Positions 8,407 through 17,294 of a stretch of 38,488 nt of DNA are shown one piece after another; the stretch's first letter is position 1; every line of letters begins with the position of its first letter. Source of the stretch: Acidovorax sp. (GTDB taxonomy: Bacteria > Pseudomonadota > Gammaproteobacteria > Burkholderiales > Burkholderiaceae_C). The stretch covers positions 1 through 38,488 of the forward strand of contig SDXZ01000021.1 of the NCBI GenBank assembly GCA_004210805.1. The letters are read 5' to 3'. Made by a program: the position numbers and the translations under genes. The notes below the pieces were generated by a model. That model was not told where the DNA came from. It saw only the letters and a program-made list of their open reading frames with translations, and searched no databases.

Positions 8407-9522
8407 TCAAAGGCGACCGTCCGAGCGCGCAGCAGGCGTTGTCGGGTCGGGCCTTTTACTGCTGCGGGCACGCAACAACCACATACCCGCCATGACCACC
8501 GCAACCCCGACCTGAAGCGCAGGCGGAAGATCGTCCACACCGCTGGCCTCTGCTTGCTGGGGCTCCTTCGCACGCAGCCCCAGCTTGTCGAGCTTGGCCT
8601 GCCACTCGGGCGCCAAGGCCTGCGCGCCTTCGTCCGCGCCTTCGTCCGCGCCTTGTGAGGCTGTTTCTGAAGCGGGCCGGTGCGACCCCCGCTCAATCGC
8701 ATACACCTTGGTGAACTCGGCACCGAAGAGAAAGATCTGCGCCGCGTAGTAAACCCAGATCAGCAGCACGGCAATCGACCCTGCGGCCGCGTACGTCGAA
8801 CTGACGCCTGCTTTACCCACATACAGCGCGATCAACACCTTCCCGATCTCAAAGAGCGCGGCGGTGACGGCAGCACCAATCCACACATCGCTCCACGCGA
8901 TCTTGACGGAGGGCATGAGCTTGAAAAGCATGGCGAACAACACGGCCTCCACACACAGCGAGAGCGCCAGATTCAGGCCCTGCAGCAGAAGCTCCCACCC
9001 GGGCATCAGGCCCGCGAAATAAGCCCCTGCGGCCGCCACCGCAGCGCTAATTACCAGCGAGGCGCTCAGCAGAAAAGCGAGCCCGAGGATCAGGCCAAAG
9101 GATAGGAACCGCGCCCGTACAAGGCCCCAGAGGCCGCTGGGCTTTGCCTTTTCGGGCACATGCCAGATGCGGTCGAGCGCGCTTTGAATTTCGGCAAATA
9201 CTGTCGTCGCGCCCACGATCAACAAGACGATGCTGATCCCACTTGCCACCACGCCCTCGGTAGGCTCGCGGGCGCTGCTGATGAGCCCCTGGATCGCTGT
9301 CGCGCCATCGTTTCCTACCAGCCCCGATATCTGGCTGTGCAGTGAACCCCGCACCGCGTCCTCGCCAAAAACGTAGCCAGCCACCGCGATCACGATGATC
9401 AACAGTGGGGCAATCGAAAACACGGTGTAGTAGGCAATGGCAGCACCCATGCTGGGCGCGTAGTCGTCAATCCACTCGTTCACCGATTTCTTCAGGATTG
9501 CCAGGATGGACTGCAGTTTCAT
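8407..9522 (-). CDS. YihY/BrkB (UPF0761) family inner-membrane protein
   Basis: Integral membrane protein of 371 residues with about six helices in the first 270 residues. The family signature near the N-terminus is visible (GAAIAYYTVFSIAPLL), as are the later WVYYAAQIFLFGAEFTKVYA segment and the hydrophobic helices around FGLILGLAFLLSASLVISAAV. The family was once called ribonuclease BN, but that activity belongs to another gene; its real role is unknown. The C-terminus is longer than usual: a charged, Ala/Glu-rich stretch with an ADEGADEG repeat, then one more hydrophobic helix (LQVGVAVVMAGMWLL). The ATG at 9522 is preferred to a GTG six bases upstream. It is convergent with the PAS kinase and divergent from recQ. 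Confidence 0.9.
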   Translation of the reverse strand: MKLQSILAILKKSVNEWIDDYAPSMGAAIAYYTVFSIAPLLIIVIAVAGYVFGEDAVRGSLHSQISGLVGNDGATAIQGLISSAREPTEGVVASGISIVLLIVGATTVFAEIQSALDRIWHVPEKAKPSGLWGLVRARFLSFGLILGLAFLLSASLVISAAVAAAGAYFAGLMPGWELLLQGLNLALSLCVEAVLFAMLFKLMPSVKIAWSDVWIGAAVTAALFEIGKVLIALYVGKAGVSSTYAAAGSIAVLLIWVYYAAQIFLFGAEFTKVYAIERGSHRPASETASQGADEGADEGAQALAPEWQAKLDKLGLRAKEPQQAEASGVDDLPPALQVGVAVVMAGMWLLRARSSKRPDPTTPAARSDGRL

Positions 9523-9909
9523 GGTCACGTCACCGTAGGAATGCTGGCGCGGGATGTCGCCAAAGTCTTGTGCAGCCTCCTGGATGGAGGCAGTGCAACC
9601 ACCCCGGACCGGCTCGGCAAGCGGGTACGTTGGGGGTCCGTTCTATTGTTTCCCTGGGGCTATCCGACAACGCGTAGGACGGGTTCACCGAACGTGTGCG
9701 CAAGGCCACTGGGACGCAGTCGCCCGGCCTCGTGCATCGTGGTCGCTCGTGCATGCGCTCAAGCACCCGCTGCTACCCCACGCCGCGTGGTGCCGCACGC
9801 TTCATCCCGTCTGACAAACGCATGCGCCCCGGTCTGTCGGAACGCCTTCCATGCGCGCGCCCATGATCGCCCTGACCACCCGTCGGGTAGCCTCGAACTC
9901 CCATTCACG
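9523..9909. other. Gap between divergent YihY-family and RecQ-like genes
   Basis: About 387 bp. The recQ frame stays open leftward to 9541, but the translation there is rich in Arg, Cys and Pro with no domain character, so I treat it as non-coding. Promoters for both flanking genes should be here; none was clear enough to place. Confidence 0.4.
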
Positions 9910-11670
9910 ATGAAATCAGCCAACCGCCGCGCTACAGCCCGTTCAAGCCCTGCCGCCGCCAGCACTCCCAGCACCGACAAAATCCACGAGACTCTTCGTA
10001 AGGTTTTCAAGCTCAAGCGCCTGCGGCCCCGACAGCTCGAAGTGATGCAGCGCGCGCTGCGCGGCACCAGCACGCTGGCCGTCATGCCCACGGGCGCTGG
10101 CAAATCCTTGTGCTATCAATTGCCGGCTTTACTGCTGGAAGGCACCACTGTGGTGGTATCGCCCCTGGTGGCACTTATGAAAGATCAGTGCGACGCACTG
10201 CAGGCACTTGGGATCGCCGCCGTCCAGGTCAACAGTGCCATCGGCAGCGAAGCCCTGGCGGCCGCGCGCGAGGCCATCGACCAAGGCAGCGCGCGCATCC
10301 TATTGACCACCCCCGAGCAAATTGCCGACCCGGCGCTCACCGCTGCGCTGGCGCGCCACACCGTCAGCCTGCTGGTGGTAGACGAAGCGCACTGCATTTC
10401 GCAGTGGGGGCATGACTTCCGCCCCGCGTTCCTTGAGATCGCGCCTGCCGTGCGGGCACTGGGCCGCCCGCCGGTGCTCGCCTTGACCGCCACTGCGAAG
10501 CCGGAAGTGATGGAGGAGATCATGGCCCAGTTCGGCATTGCGTCGGGGGACGTGGTGCAGGCCGGCGCTTACCGGCCCAACCTCCAGCTCGCCGTGGAGC
10601 AACTGGCGCGCACGGCCGACCGCCTGCCCCGTGCGCTGCAACTGGTGGCTGACAGCGAAGGCACGGGCATCGTCTACACATCCACGGTAAAAAGTGCTGA
10701 AGAGCTTTACGACAAACTGGCAGCTGCGGGCGAAAGTGTGGGCCTGTACCACGGGCGCCTGCCGGCGGCCCAGCGCGCGCAGGCCCAGGACGCCTTCATG
10801 AACGCCAGCGTACGCGTGATGGTGGCCACCAACGCATTTGGGCTGGGCATAGACAAACCGGACATCCGTTTTGTGCTGCACTACCAGATGCCGGCCAGCG
10901 TGGACGCCTATTACCAGGAGGCTGGCCGCGCCGGCCGCGACGGCCAGGACGCACAGTGCACGCTGCTCTATGTCCGACAGGACCGCGCGCTGCAGCAGTT
11001 TTTCCTGTCCGGGCGATACCCCACGCTGGAAGACCTGCAAGGCGTACACGCCTTGCTGCTGCAGCCCGCACCCGACGGGGGCTGGACGGCCGACGCCATC
11101 GCCGACAGCGCAGCAAGGCCCCGCGGCAAAACCCTGGTGGCCTTGAGCCTGCTGCGCAGCCACAAGACCGTGAAGCGCGACCGCAGTGGCCGTTTCACCC
11201 TGGTGCGCGGCCTGGAAGGTGCCGCGCTAGAACAACTGCTGCACGGATACCGGAGCCGCCGCGAACAGGACAGCAGCACCCTCGAAGCCATGGTCGCTTA
11301 CGCACAGGGCGGCCGCTGCCGTTGGCACGGCGTGCTTTCCGCACTGGGAGAAGAACCTGCATTTGCTGCCTGCACCCGCTGCGACAACTGCCTGCGCATG
11401 GCCGCCTTGTCGCGGCTGGCGCCCGGCATCGCAGCACCCGAGCAGCCCATTGAGGTCAGGCCCGAGGCGAAGCCGAAGCCGGCCTTTGGCGGCGGCGACG
11501 CGGTACGTGCCCGGCGCTATGGCGCGGGCCAAGTGGTCGAGGCCAATGCCCATTCGGTGACGGTGCTGTTTCCCAACGGGGAGCGCCGCACTTTCTTGCC
11601 CGAGTTTGTGCGCGCGGTGCGGCCTGCGCGGCGGGTAGCAGTTGCGCCCAGCTCCGCGGTACGGGCCTGA
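9910..11670 (+). CDS. recQ: RecQ-like ATP-dependent DNA helicase with C-terminal Tudor-like domain
   Basis: Superfamily 2 DNA helicase of 586 residues from the ATG at 9910. Motif I is PTGAGKS (about 60-66) and motif II is DEAH at 158-161. QEAGRAGRDGQ is motif VI, and the aromatic-rich HCISQWGHDFR loop typical of RecQ follows motif II. The four zinc-ligand cysteines are C470, C488, C491 and C494, about 90 residues later than in E. coli RecQ. The extra segment ahead of them (about 370-440) looks like a winged helix. There is no HRDC domain. Instead the tail (about 515-570, GDAVRARRYGAGQVVE...VTVLFPNGERRTFLPEFV) resembles the Tudor-like C-terminal module of UvrD/PcrA helicases. A role in fork or break repair is likely; the unusual domain order may make it a RecQ subfamily rather than the orthologue of E. 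coli RecQ. Confidence 0.9.
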   Translation: MKSANRRATARSSPAAASTPSTDKIHETLRKVFKLKRLRPRQLEVMQRALRGTSTLAVMPTGAGKSLCYQLPALLLEGTTVVVSPLVALMKDQCDALQALGIAAVQVNSAIGSEALAAAREAIDQGSARILLTTPEQIADPALTAALARHTVSLLVVDEAHCISQWGHDFRPAFLEIAPAVRALGRPPVLALTATAKPEVMEEIMAQFGIASGDVVQAGAYRPNLQLAVEQLARTADRLPRALQLVADSEGTGIVYTSTVKSAEELYDKLAAAGESVGLYHGRLPAAQRAQAQDAFMNASVRVMVATNAFGLGIDKPDIRFVLHYQMPASVDAYYQEAGRAGRDGQDAQCTLLYVRQDRALQQFFLSGRYPTLEDLQGVHALLLQPAPDGGWTADAIADSAARPRGKTLVALSLLRSHKTVKRDRSGRFTLVRGLEGAALEQLLHGYRSRREQDSSTLEAMVAYAQGGRCRWHGVLSALGEEPAFAACTRCDNCLRMAALSRLAPGIAAPEQPIEVRPEAKPKPAFGGGDAVRARRYGAGQVVEANAHSVTVLFPNGERRTFLPEFVRAVRPARRVAVAPSSAVRA

Positions 11671-11804
11671 CGAACTCCAACCCGCGGTGCCGGTCTCCCT
11701 CGGCGTCAGGGGGGGGCCATTGCCCCGCCATGCGCCCACGCGGCTCACCACCAAAGGCTTTCACACCGCGCCGTCCTCGAACCGCGCGGCATTGCGCAGG
11801 GCCA

Positions 11805-11900
11805 TCACTCCGGCATCTCCATGCGGATCGCCCGCGTCCCGAGCTCTGCGCCAGTGACCTTGTCGATCGCCACCGGGGCTATGTCAGTACCGCCCCGATG
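11805..11900 (-). pseudogene. Possible C-terminal fragment of a lost gene
   Basis: Read on the minus strand, about 30 codons up to a TGA at 11805-11807 have coding-like composition (GTDIAPVAIDKVTGAELG, then TRAIRMEMPE). The stop overlaps an ATG in a TGATG arrangement that opens a 14-codon frame (MALRNAARFEDGAV) before another stop. I do not recognise the family. It may be the end and start of two decayed, once coupled genes, or chance. Confidence 0.25.
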
Positions 11901-12009
11901 GTCCATCTCAAGACCTGCCCTTGGAGCGCCTGAACAACAACGCCACCCCACCCGAAAGGGCGTGAGGCACAGCGGGCGGTGCGCGTCCCCTCATCGTCCT
12001 GGCAAGATA

Positions 12010-12057
12010 CTATTATTTTGATAGCAATAAGTGCTTACGAAACAAGCGCTAGAGCCC
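12010..12057 (+). repeat. Double-hairpin dispersed repeat, copy R1
   Basis: Contains CTATTATTTTGATAG (first stem), then GTGCTTACGAAACAAGCGCT (second stem) and the AGAGCCC tail shared with the other copies. It lies just upstream of the LysR pseudogene. Confidence 0.75.
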
Positions 12058-12115
12058 AAGATCATTCCAAACAGTTCCGCACCCCCCACCCCGCTGGCCA
12101 AGTACCCCCATAAGC

Positions 12116-12262
12116 CTGGACCGGCTCCATGCGATGCGGGTGTTTGCCCGCGTCGTGGACGAAGCAGCTTCGCCGGCGCAGCGCGTGGATTCAACCTTTC
12201 GCCTCCGGTGGTCAAGCGGGCTGGTCGCCGACCTGGAAGAGCACCTGGACACACACCTTGGG
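12116..12262 (+). pseudogene. LysR-family regulator fragment, frameshifted
   Basis: Three reading frames have to be joined to recover the N-terminus of a LysR helix-turn-helix: L(M)DRLHAMRVFARVVDEA from 12116, then SFAGAARGFNLSPPVV, then LVADLEEHLDTHLG. That is the order and spacing of a normal LysR DNA-binding domain. The expected ATG is now CTG at 12116, two frame changes break the domain, and no effector-binding domain follows. The gene is dead and its 3' part is lost or unrecognisable beyond about 12265. A double-hairpin repeat lies 60 bp upstream. Confidence 0.75.
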
Positions 12263-12394
12263 AGCAGCGCGGTGCGCCATCCCGTTGATGAACAGCCCCC
12301 GACCATCCGAGCCGCGCCCACGCCCCTATGGTGCCGGGTGGCGACGGGGGTGATGCCGGCAGGGTGTGGAACGGGCCAGCGCCCTCAACCAGGC

Positions 12395-12613
12395 CTAGCT
12401 GAAGACGGCATCGCCCGCGTCAAACAGAGGCGGCCGCAACAAGTCTTCGTTGATGCCCATCGCCTGGCTGGCACGCTCCACGGCCTGCCAAAGCTGGGCA
12501 GGCATTTGCAGTATCTCTTCTGGCGAGGCAGAACGTGCAATCCACGCGCTGATCTCTAAGTGTTGTTCGTGGGTGAGCAGGTCAAGGTGCAACATCTCAT
12601 CAATCGTCGTCAT
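12395..12613 (-). CDS. Small conserved-looking hypothetical protein
   Basis: A 72-residue acidic, helical protein (MTTIDEMLHLDLLTHEQHLE at the N-terminus, hydrophobic-polar periodicity throughout, ending GDAVFS). The composition is protein-like and I have an impression of similar short proteins in Comamonadaceae, but I cannot name a family. The ATG at 12613 gives a natural N-terminus; the frame stays open to 12658 but the added residues look non-coding. Only a weak AGGA lies 12 bases upstream. It stands alone between the LysR fragment and the esterase gene, which runs the other way. Confidence 0.5.
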   Translation of the reverse strand: MTTIDEMLHLDLLTHEQHLEISAWIARSASPEEILQMPAQLWQAVERASQAMGINEDLLRPPLFDAGDAVFS

Positions 12614-13024
12614 CGCGGTACTCGATCCTGTGGTCGGGGCGCATGAGCGAGCGCTCAAGGCTTTGTGAAGAACATATTGCCGAACAACGCAAAGTCAAGT
12701 CGGCTGCAAGCGCTTAACTTCCACAACGCGGAGGAATCCTTACGGGAGAAGGGGTGCAAGTTAGTCAAAACGCTACCCAGATTACTCGCTGCATCAGATC
12801 TCGGGGCGCACGTCGATCTCCCGGGCTCGCCTAAACCTTCGGTACCCACCGCCGGACAGACACACCCGCCTCGCGTCCGAAGTACGATGGACGCGGCGGC
12901 ACAGACGCCGCTCGGAACGCGTTCGGTCACTGCACTCGCGGCGTCGCCGCCATACCCCCAGCACCCGAGGCCTTCGGCGCGCAGGCACACCAAGGTGCCG
13001 CCGTGGCTCCACAGGAGAAAACGT
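12614..13024. other. Intergenic region ahead of the esterase gene
   Basis: About 410 bp. The esterase frame is open back to 12665, but the strong ribosome site (CAGGAG, 8 bases before the ATG at 13025) and the lipoprotein signal fix the start downstream. No gene or named element seen here. Confidence 0.4.
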
Positions 13025-13840
13025 ATGGTCCAAGGATTCCAGCCCTCGCGCCGCGCAGCGCTCATCTCGGTAGCGACCGCCCTCGCGGCGTGCGGTGGAG
13101 GAGGCTCCGGCGACGGGGACGCGCCTGCGGCGGTAGGCCAGGTGATCAACTCCACCCTCAAGTCGGCGTCCAATGGCAACACCTACCCCATTCAGGTTTA
13201 CCTGCCGCAGGCGTACGCCACGGGCACCACCACGCTACCGGTCATCTATGCGACCGAGGGCGATGCGCAGTTTGGCGGCCCCAACCGCTCCCGCTTTGAC
13301 ACCTTCAAGGAAGTGTTGCAGCGCAAGGGCACACCGGCCATTCTGGTGGGCATCGGAGGCACGGCCTGGCGGAGCAACGACTTCCTCATGCCGGGCGCAG
13401 CCAAGTACCTCGACTTCATCCTCAAAGAACTGGTGCCGACCATCGAGCGCGAGTACCGAGCCGACCCCAAACGCCGTGCGCTGTCGGGCTTGTCCCACGG
13501 TGGCTACTTCGTGGTGGCAGCACTTATCCTGGAGGCCCGCGCGGGCGTGCCGCCCAGCTTTTCGCATTACCTTGCCACGGAGGGCAGCGTAGGTGAGTAC
13601 ACCAGCCCCGCCGGAGTTCTGGCGTTTGAAAAGCAGATTGACGGCAAGCCCGTGCCCACGACCTTGTTCCTGGCAGGCGCCAGCGGCGGCAATCACCCGC
13701 TGATCGGCATCCCGCTCTACAACCAGATGGCCTCGCAAAACCTGCCCGGTTTGGTGCTGATCGAGGCCGAGTACAACACCTCGCACGTGGGCGCGGATGT
13801 GCCAGCCTTTGAGGAAGCGCTGAAGCGGTTCTTGCCTTAG
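13025..13840 (+). CDS. Lipoprotein esterase, putative esterase D / enterochelin esterase-like family
   Basis: A 271-residue exported lipoprotein. The N-terminus is a signal peptide with twin arginines (SRRAALISVATA) and lipobox LAAC, followed by a glycine-rich spacer GGGGSGDGD. The catalytic domain looks like the PF00756 esterase fold: YPIQVYLPQAY start strand, PVIYATEGDAQF, a YRADPKRRALSGLSHGG segment carrying the nucleophile Ser in GLSHGG, and a C-terminal His in NTSHVGADVP. The family includes S-formylglutathione hydrolase and siderophore esterases; the substrate cannot be told from sequence. The start is supported by CAGGAG 8 bases upstream. It is followed, 152 bp later, by a hybrid kinase on the same strand. 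Confidence 0.87.
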   Translation: MVQGFQPSRRAALISVATALAACGGGGSGDGDAPAAVGQVINSTLKSASNGNTYPIQVYLPQAYATGTTTLPVIYATEGDAQFGGPNRSRFDTFKEVLQRKGTPAILVGIGGTAWRSNDFLMPGAAKYLDFILKELVPTIEREYRADPKRRALSGLSHGGYFVVAALILEARAGVPPSFSHYLATEGSVGEYTSPAGVLAFEKQIDGKPVPTTLFLAGASGGNHPLIGIPLYNQMASQNLPGLVLIEAEYNTSHVGADVPAFEEALKRFLP

Positions 13841-13992
13841 CGCCCCCGGCGGGGAGCACGGGGCAGCGCAAACCTCCGCTCCGAAATCCAAAAGCTGCGA
13901 TTTCTTCAGCCGCTATAGTAAGAAACCATCCCGCGCCGTCGGCAACCCGGGATGCCCTCCTCGGTCCCATTGGATGTTTTTTCAGTTCGGCC

Positions 13993-16203
13993 ATGCGCTT
14001 CAAAACTCAACTGTTCGCGCTCGTTCTCTCGGTGGTCGTGCCCGCTTCCATCGCGGCGATGCTGGCCATCTGGTACGTGTATCAGGAGGAGCAGGCAACG
14101 CAGGAAACCGGGTTGAAGGAGGCCGCGCGGACCTTTTCACTTCTGGTGGACAACGAACTGCAGTCGCGGCAAAGGATCTTGCGCACCCTCGCCAACGCAC
14201 CGTCGTTGGCCCGCGGAGATCTGCGCGAGTTCTATGAGTTCGCCAAAAGGAACGCGCCCACGCCAGACACCACGATCATCTTGATCGAGAAGAGCGGCCG
14301 ACAGTTGCTCAACACACGGACTCCCTTAGGAGCGGATCTTCCAACACAGCGCGCGGCCAGCATCAACGAGCTCATGAAACGCGATGGCGGCGTCGCCCCG
14401 CTTGTGTCTGACGCATTCACGGCGCCCATTGGCAAGCGATACGACTTCATCGTCCAGGTGCCTGTGATGGAGGGAAACCAAGTCCAGTACTTTGTCGTGA
14501 TGGGCGTGAACGCGACCGCCATCCAAACCTTGCTGGCTCAGCAGAAGCTGCCGTCGAGCTGGCTAGGCGCGATCGTGGATCGCAAAGGGACGGTGCTGGC
14601 GCGATCGAGAGACCCCGACACCTTCGTCGGCAGGTCGTCGGACGCAACCCTGCAAAAGCTCTTTGCGTCGACAACTTCCGGCGTCACCCGGTCGGTCACC
14701 CTCGACGGGGTTCCCGTCAAGACGTTCTACCACCGCATTGCGGCCTCCGACTGGACGGTCGTCCTCAGTATCCCGGAGAGGGACATTCGGCATTCGGCGC
14801 TGGAGGGGGCCGCCATTTTCGGCCTGATCGCGGCCCTGCTGCTGATCGTTTCCCTGGTGATTGCGCGCCGCATCGGCAGGGGTGTGATTTCTCGCATGCA
14901 GCGCCTTGAACTGGCGGCCGACGCGCTGGGGCGTGGCGAGCAGGTGAACTATTCGCCCCAGGGCCTGGTGGAGGTGGACGCGGTCGGCATGCGCATTGCT
15001 CAGGTCAGCCAGCAACTGCTTTTGAACCAGCGTGAACTGGAGCTGCGTGTGGCCCAGGCGGTTGCTGAGGCTGAACGGGCGCAGAGGGCTCTGCTCCAAG
15101 GACAGAAGATGGAGGCCCTGGGCAGGCTCACGGGCGGAATTGCCCATGAATTCAATAACCTGCTGCAGACCCTGACCACCTCGCTGCAGCTGGCCAAGCG
15201 CTCCACCGACTCCGAACGTGTCCAGGCGCTGCTTGACACCTGTACCAAGGCGCTGAAACGCGCGAAAACATTGACAGGGCAGTTGAGTTCTTTTGGCCGC
15301 ACGCAAGATGCGCGCTTGGAAACCGTGAGCCTGCACAACCACATTCACGAATTTCGCCAGCTGGTGGACAACGTGCTTCCGGCGAGCATCACACTGGACG
15401 TGCAGATTCCCGACGATGCCTGGCCCGTCACCATCGACCCCACCCAGTTTGAGCTCGCTTTCCTCAACCTGGCCATCAATGCAAAAGATGCGATGCCTTC
15501 GGGCGGAAGCATCCGCGTGATGGTTGCCAATGAACGCAACATATCGCCCGCCGATGGACTGCCGCTGGGCGACTATGTGCGCATGGGCTTTCTGGATTCG
15601 GGAATCGGCATGACGGCCGACGTCATGGCGAAGGCATTGGACCCGTTCTTCACGACCAAAAAGGTGGGCGAAGGCACGGGCCTGGGCCTGCCCCAGGCCT
15701 TCGGTTTTGCCCGGCAATCTGGCGGCACGCTGCTGCTCCACAGCCGTGAAGGCCAGGGAACCCAGGTGGATATTTACCTGCCCAAGGCCTCCGGAGCGAT
15801 GACCCACCCGCAGGCGCATGTGGCGGGCGCACCTGACGCCACAGGTACCGCCGGTGGCACTCTCTTGTTTGTCGAAGACGACGCACTGGTTCGCGAGAGC
15901 GTCGCGCCCGCGCTAGAGGGTGGTGGGTTCTTCGTGATCATGGCTGAGAGTGCCGACGCGGCGCTCGCGTGCCTTGAAGCCGGGACCAAGATCGACTTCG
16001 TCTTCTCTGACGTGGTGATGCCCGGGACGCTCAATGGCATCGATCTGGCCAAGACGATCCTCAGCCGGTTCCCCCATGTCAAGGTGGTCCTTGCCACCGG
16101 TTATTCGGAGAACCGCGTCTCGATGCCCGGGGTGCAAGTGCTGGCCAAGCCGTACGACGTGGCGGATGTGTTGAAGGTTCTGAGCAGGTCGGCGGGACGG
16201 TAG
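13993..16203 (+). CDS. Membrane hybrid sensor histidine kinase with C-terminal receiver domain
   Basis: A 736-residue relative of the kinase at 3934-6090. Helix near 7-28, a double-Cache-like periplasmic sensor (IILIEKSGRQLLNTR, then a second pocket with DWTVVLSIPERD), helix near 271-291, then a HAMP-like linker. The HisKA domain has H385 in AHEFNN, the ATPase domain has NLAINAKDAMP, DSGIGM, PFFTT and GEGTGLGLP, and the receiver has VEDDALV, phospho-acceptor D673 in FSDVVMPG and LAKPYD. No output domain is present. The two kinases are similar in size and layout but differ enough in the sensor to suggest different ligands. This one lies on its own between the esterase and the convergent hemolysin III family gene. 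Confidence 0.93.
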   Translation: MRFKTQLFALVLSVVVPASIAAMLAIWYVYQEEQATQETGLKEAARTFSLLVDNELQSRQRILRTLANAPSLARGDLREFYEFAKRNAPTPDTTIILIEKSGRQLLNTRTPLGADLPTQRAASINELMKRDGGVAPLVSDAFTAPIGKRYDFIVQVPVMEGNQVQYFVVMGVNATAIQTLLAQQKLPSSWLGAIVDRKGTVLARSRDPDTFVGRSSDATLQKLFASTTSGVTRSVTLDGVPVKTFYHRIAASDWTVVLSIPERDIRHSALEGAAIFGLIAALLLIVSLVIARRIGRGVISRMQRLELAADALGRGEQVNYSPQGLVEVDAVGMRIAQVSQQLLLNQRELELRVAQAVAEAERAQRALLQGQKMEALGRLTGGIAHEFNNLLQTLTTSLQLAKRSTDSERVQALLDTCTKALKRAKTLTGQLSSFGRTQDARLETVSLHNHIHEFRQLVDNVLPASITLDVQIPDDAWPVTIDPTQFELAFLNLAINAKDAMPSGGSIRVMVANERNISPADGLPLGDYVRMGFLDSGIGMTADVMAKALDPFFTTKKVGEGTGLGLPQAFGFARQSGGTLLLHSREGQGTQVDIYLPKASGAMTHPQAHVAGAPDATGTAGGTLLFVEDDALVRESVAPALEGGGFFVIMAESADAALACLEAGTKIDFVFSDVVMPGTLNGIDLAKTILSRFPHVKVVLATGYSENRVSMPGVQVLAKPYDVADVLKVLSRSAGR

Positions 16204-16341
16204 AAGACGCTCAGGCGGGCAGCTCATCCGAGTTCAATGTGCCCATTTTCAAGCTCCTCTCTGTCGAGCGGCTTCAGGCCGTTTTGCAGCTCAGCGAGCG
16301 TTAATTTCTTTGCGCTGCCGGACAACATCCCAGCGCGACAC

Positions 16342-16953
16342 TTACGCGAGTAGCCCGACCACCGCCACAAAGTGGCTCGCCGTTCCCCCGAGCACGAACA
16401 GATGCCAGATCCCGTGGGCGTGTCGATAGCCCGCGTGATTGACGTAGAAGACTGTGCCGACGGTGTACGAAGCGGCGCCCAGTAGTAGCCACCGTAGTTC
16501 CGTGGTGGCCACCTGCAAAAGCAAAGGTGCGGCACCCACCACCATGATCCAACCCAAACCGATGTAGAGCGCCAAGGGCGGCTTGTGTGAGGTAGATCGA
16601 ATTTCACGAACGACCCCCAGCAGGGCCACGCACCAGACTGCGGCCAGCAGACCCCAGCCCCAGGGCCCTGACACCCTGGCCAGGGCGAACGGGGTGTAGC
16701 TGCCCGCAATGAGCAAGTAAATAGCGCAATGGTCGGCGCTTTGCCATAAGCGCCTTGCGCGGCCCTGCGTACCGTGAAACAACGTCGACGCCGCATACAG
16801 CACAACGCAGCACAACGTGAACACCAGCCCTCCACCAATCCTGCCCGCGTCACCACTGGGCAAGGTCTTGGCGAGCATGAATGGGACGCCAAGGATGGCC
16901 AGGACAAGCCCCACGAAGTGCGTGCAAGTATTGAAGCGTTCACCAGCAGGCAT
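16342..16953 (-). CDS. Hemolysin III (TrhA/PAQR-type) family membrane protein
   Basis: A 203-residue protein with about seven hydrophobic helices. The conserved PAQR-type metal-site residues can be seen: Ser and His in ASTLFHG, Asp and His in SADHCAIY, and two histidines in the last helix pair (HGIWHLFVLGGTASHF). The fold is shared with bacterial YqfA/TrhA and eukaryotic adiponectin receptors. E. coli TrhA is linked to membrane lipid homeostasis, and the name hemolysin comes from Bacillus cereus and should not be taken literally. Its tail faces the hybrid kinase. A longer open frame on the same strand in another phase overlaps it but has no family features. Confidence 0.9.
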   Translation of the reverse strand: MPAGERFNTCTHFVGLVLAILGVPFMLAKTLPSGDAGRIGGGLVFTLCCVVLYAASTLFHGTQGRARRLWQSADHCAIYLLIAGSYTPFALARVSGPWGWGLLAAVWCVALLGVVREIRSTSHKPPLALYIGLGWIMVVGAAPLLLQVATTELRWLLLGAASYTVGTVFYVNHAGYRHAHGIWHLFVLGGTASHFVAVVGLLA

Positions 16954-17294
16954 AGGGACCAGGGAGTGGTTGCCGCCAGTAAACCCACGGTGTGTGACGC
17001 GCGAATGACCTCCGGCGCAGTCACGGGTTCACTGGGAAAACGCATCCGTAGCGATGGCTTGACCGCCTTGCACAGCCCGTTGACGATGGCTTGCCAGGAC
17101 ATCGCCCCAATAGAGAGGAGCGCGAGCTCTTTTCTCTCCCATCTGCTCCATGGCGTCACCCAGAGCGGCGCCCGCGGGCAACCGCGCCCATGACAGGGCT
17201 TGTTCCGGGCCTGCCATCGTGACGTATTGGTGGAAGTTCAGACGTTGGCACAAGGCCACGGCAGAACCAGCGGTCCCGTGGTGGGCCTCGCCCT
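16954..17294. other. Intergenic region, one weak minus-strand frame
   Basis: About 340 bp. A 76-codon minus-strand frame at 17029-17259 contains a protein-like helix (PAGAALGDAMEQMGEKRA) that might be a decayed helical protein, but it lacks a ribosome site and I do not call it a gene. Nothing else recognised. Confidence 0.3.

Larger units (their letters stand above)
11671..12394. other. Decayed region without an intact gene
   Basis: About 720 bp after recQ with no intact frame that I believe. It holds a possible minus-strand gene fragment (11805-11900), one dispersed double-hairpin repeat (12010-12057) and a frameshifted LysR fragment (12116-12262), each listed separately. Confidence 0.6.

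Noticed and set aside
10110-10125. GTGCTATCAATTGCC in recQ looked like a piece of the dispersed repeat
   Set aside because: It codes the conserved SLCYQLPA of RecQ motif I, and no second stem follows.
12709-12773. Possible integron attC-like site (GCTTAAC ... AAGTTAGTC)
   Set aside because: The second box does not fit GTTRRRY and inner boxes do not pair; no integrase or cassette array is present.
16224-17159. 311-codon minus-strand frame overlapping the hemolysin III family gene
   Set aside because: Trp/Arg/Cys-rich translation without family features; the other phase is a clear PAQR-type protein.
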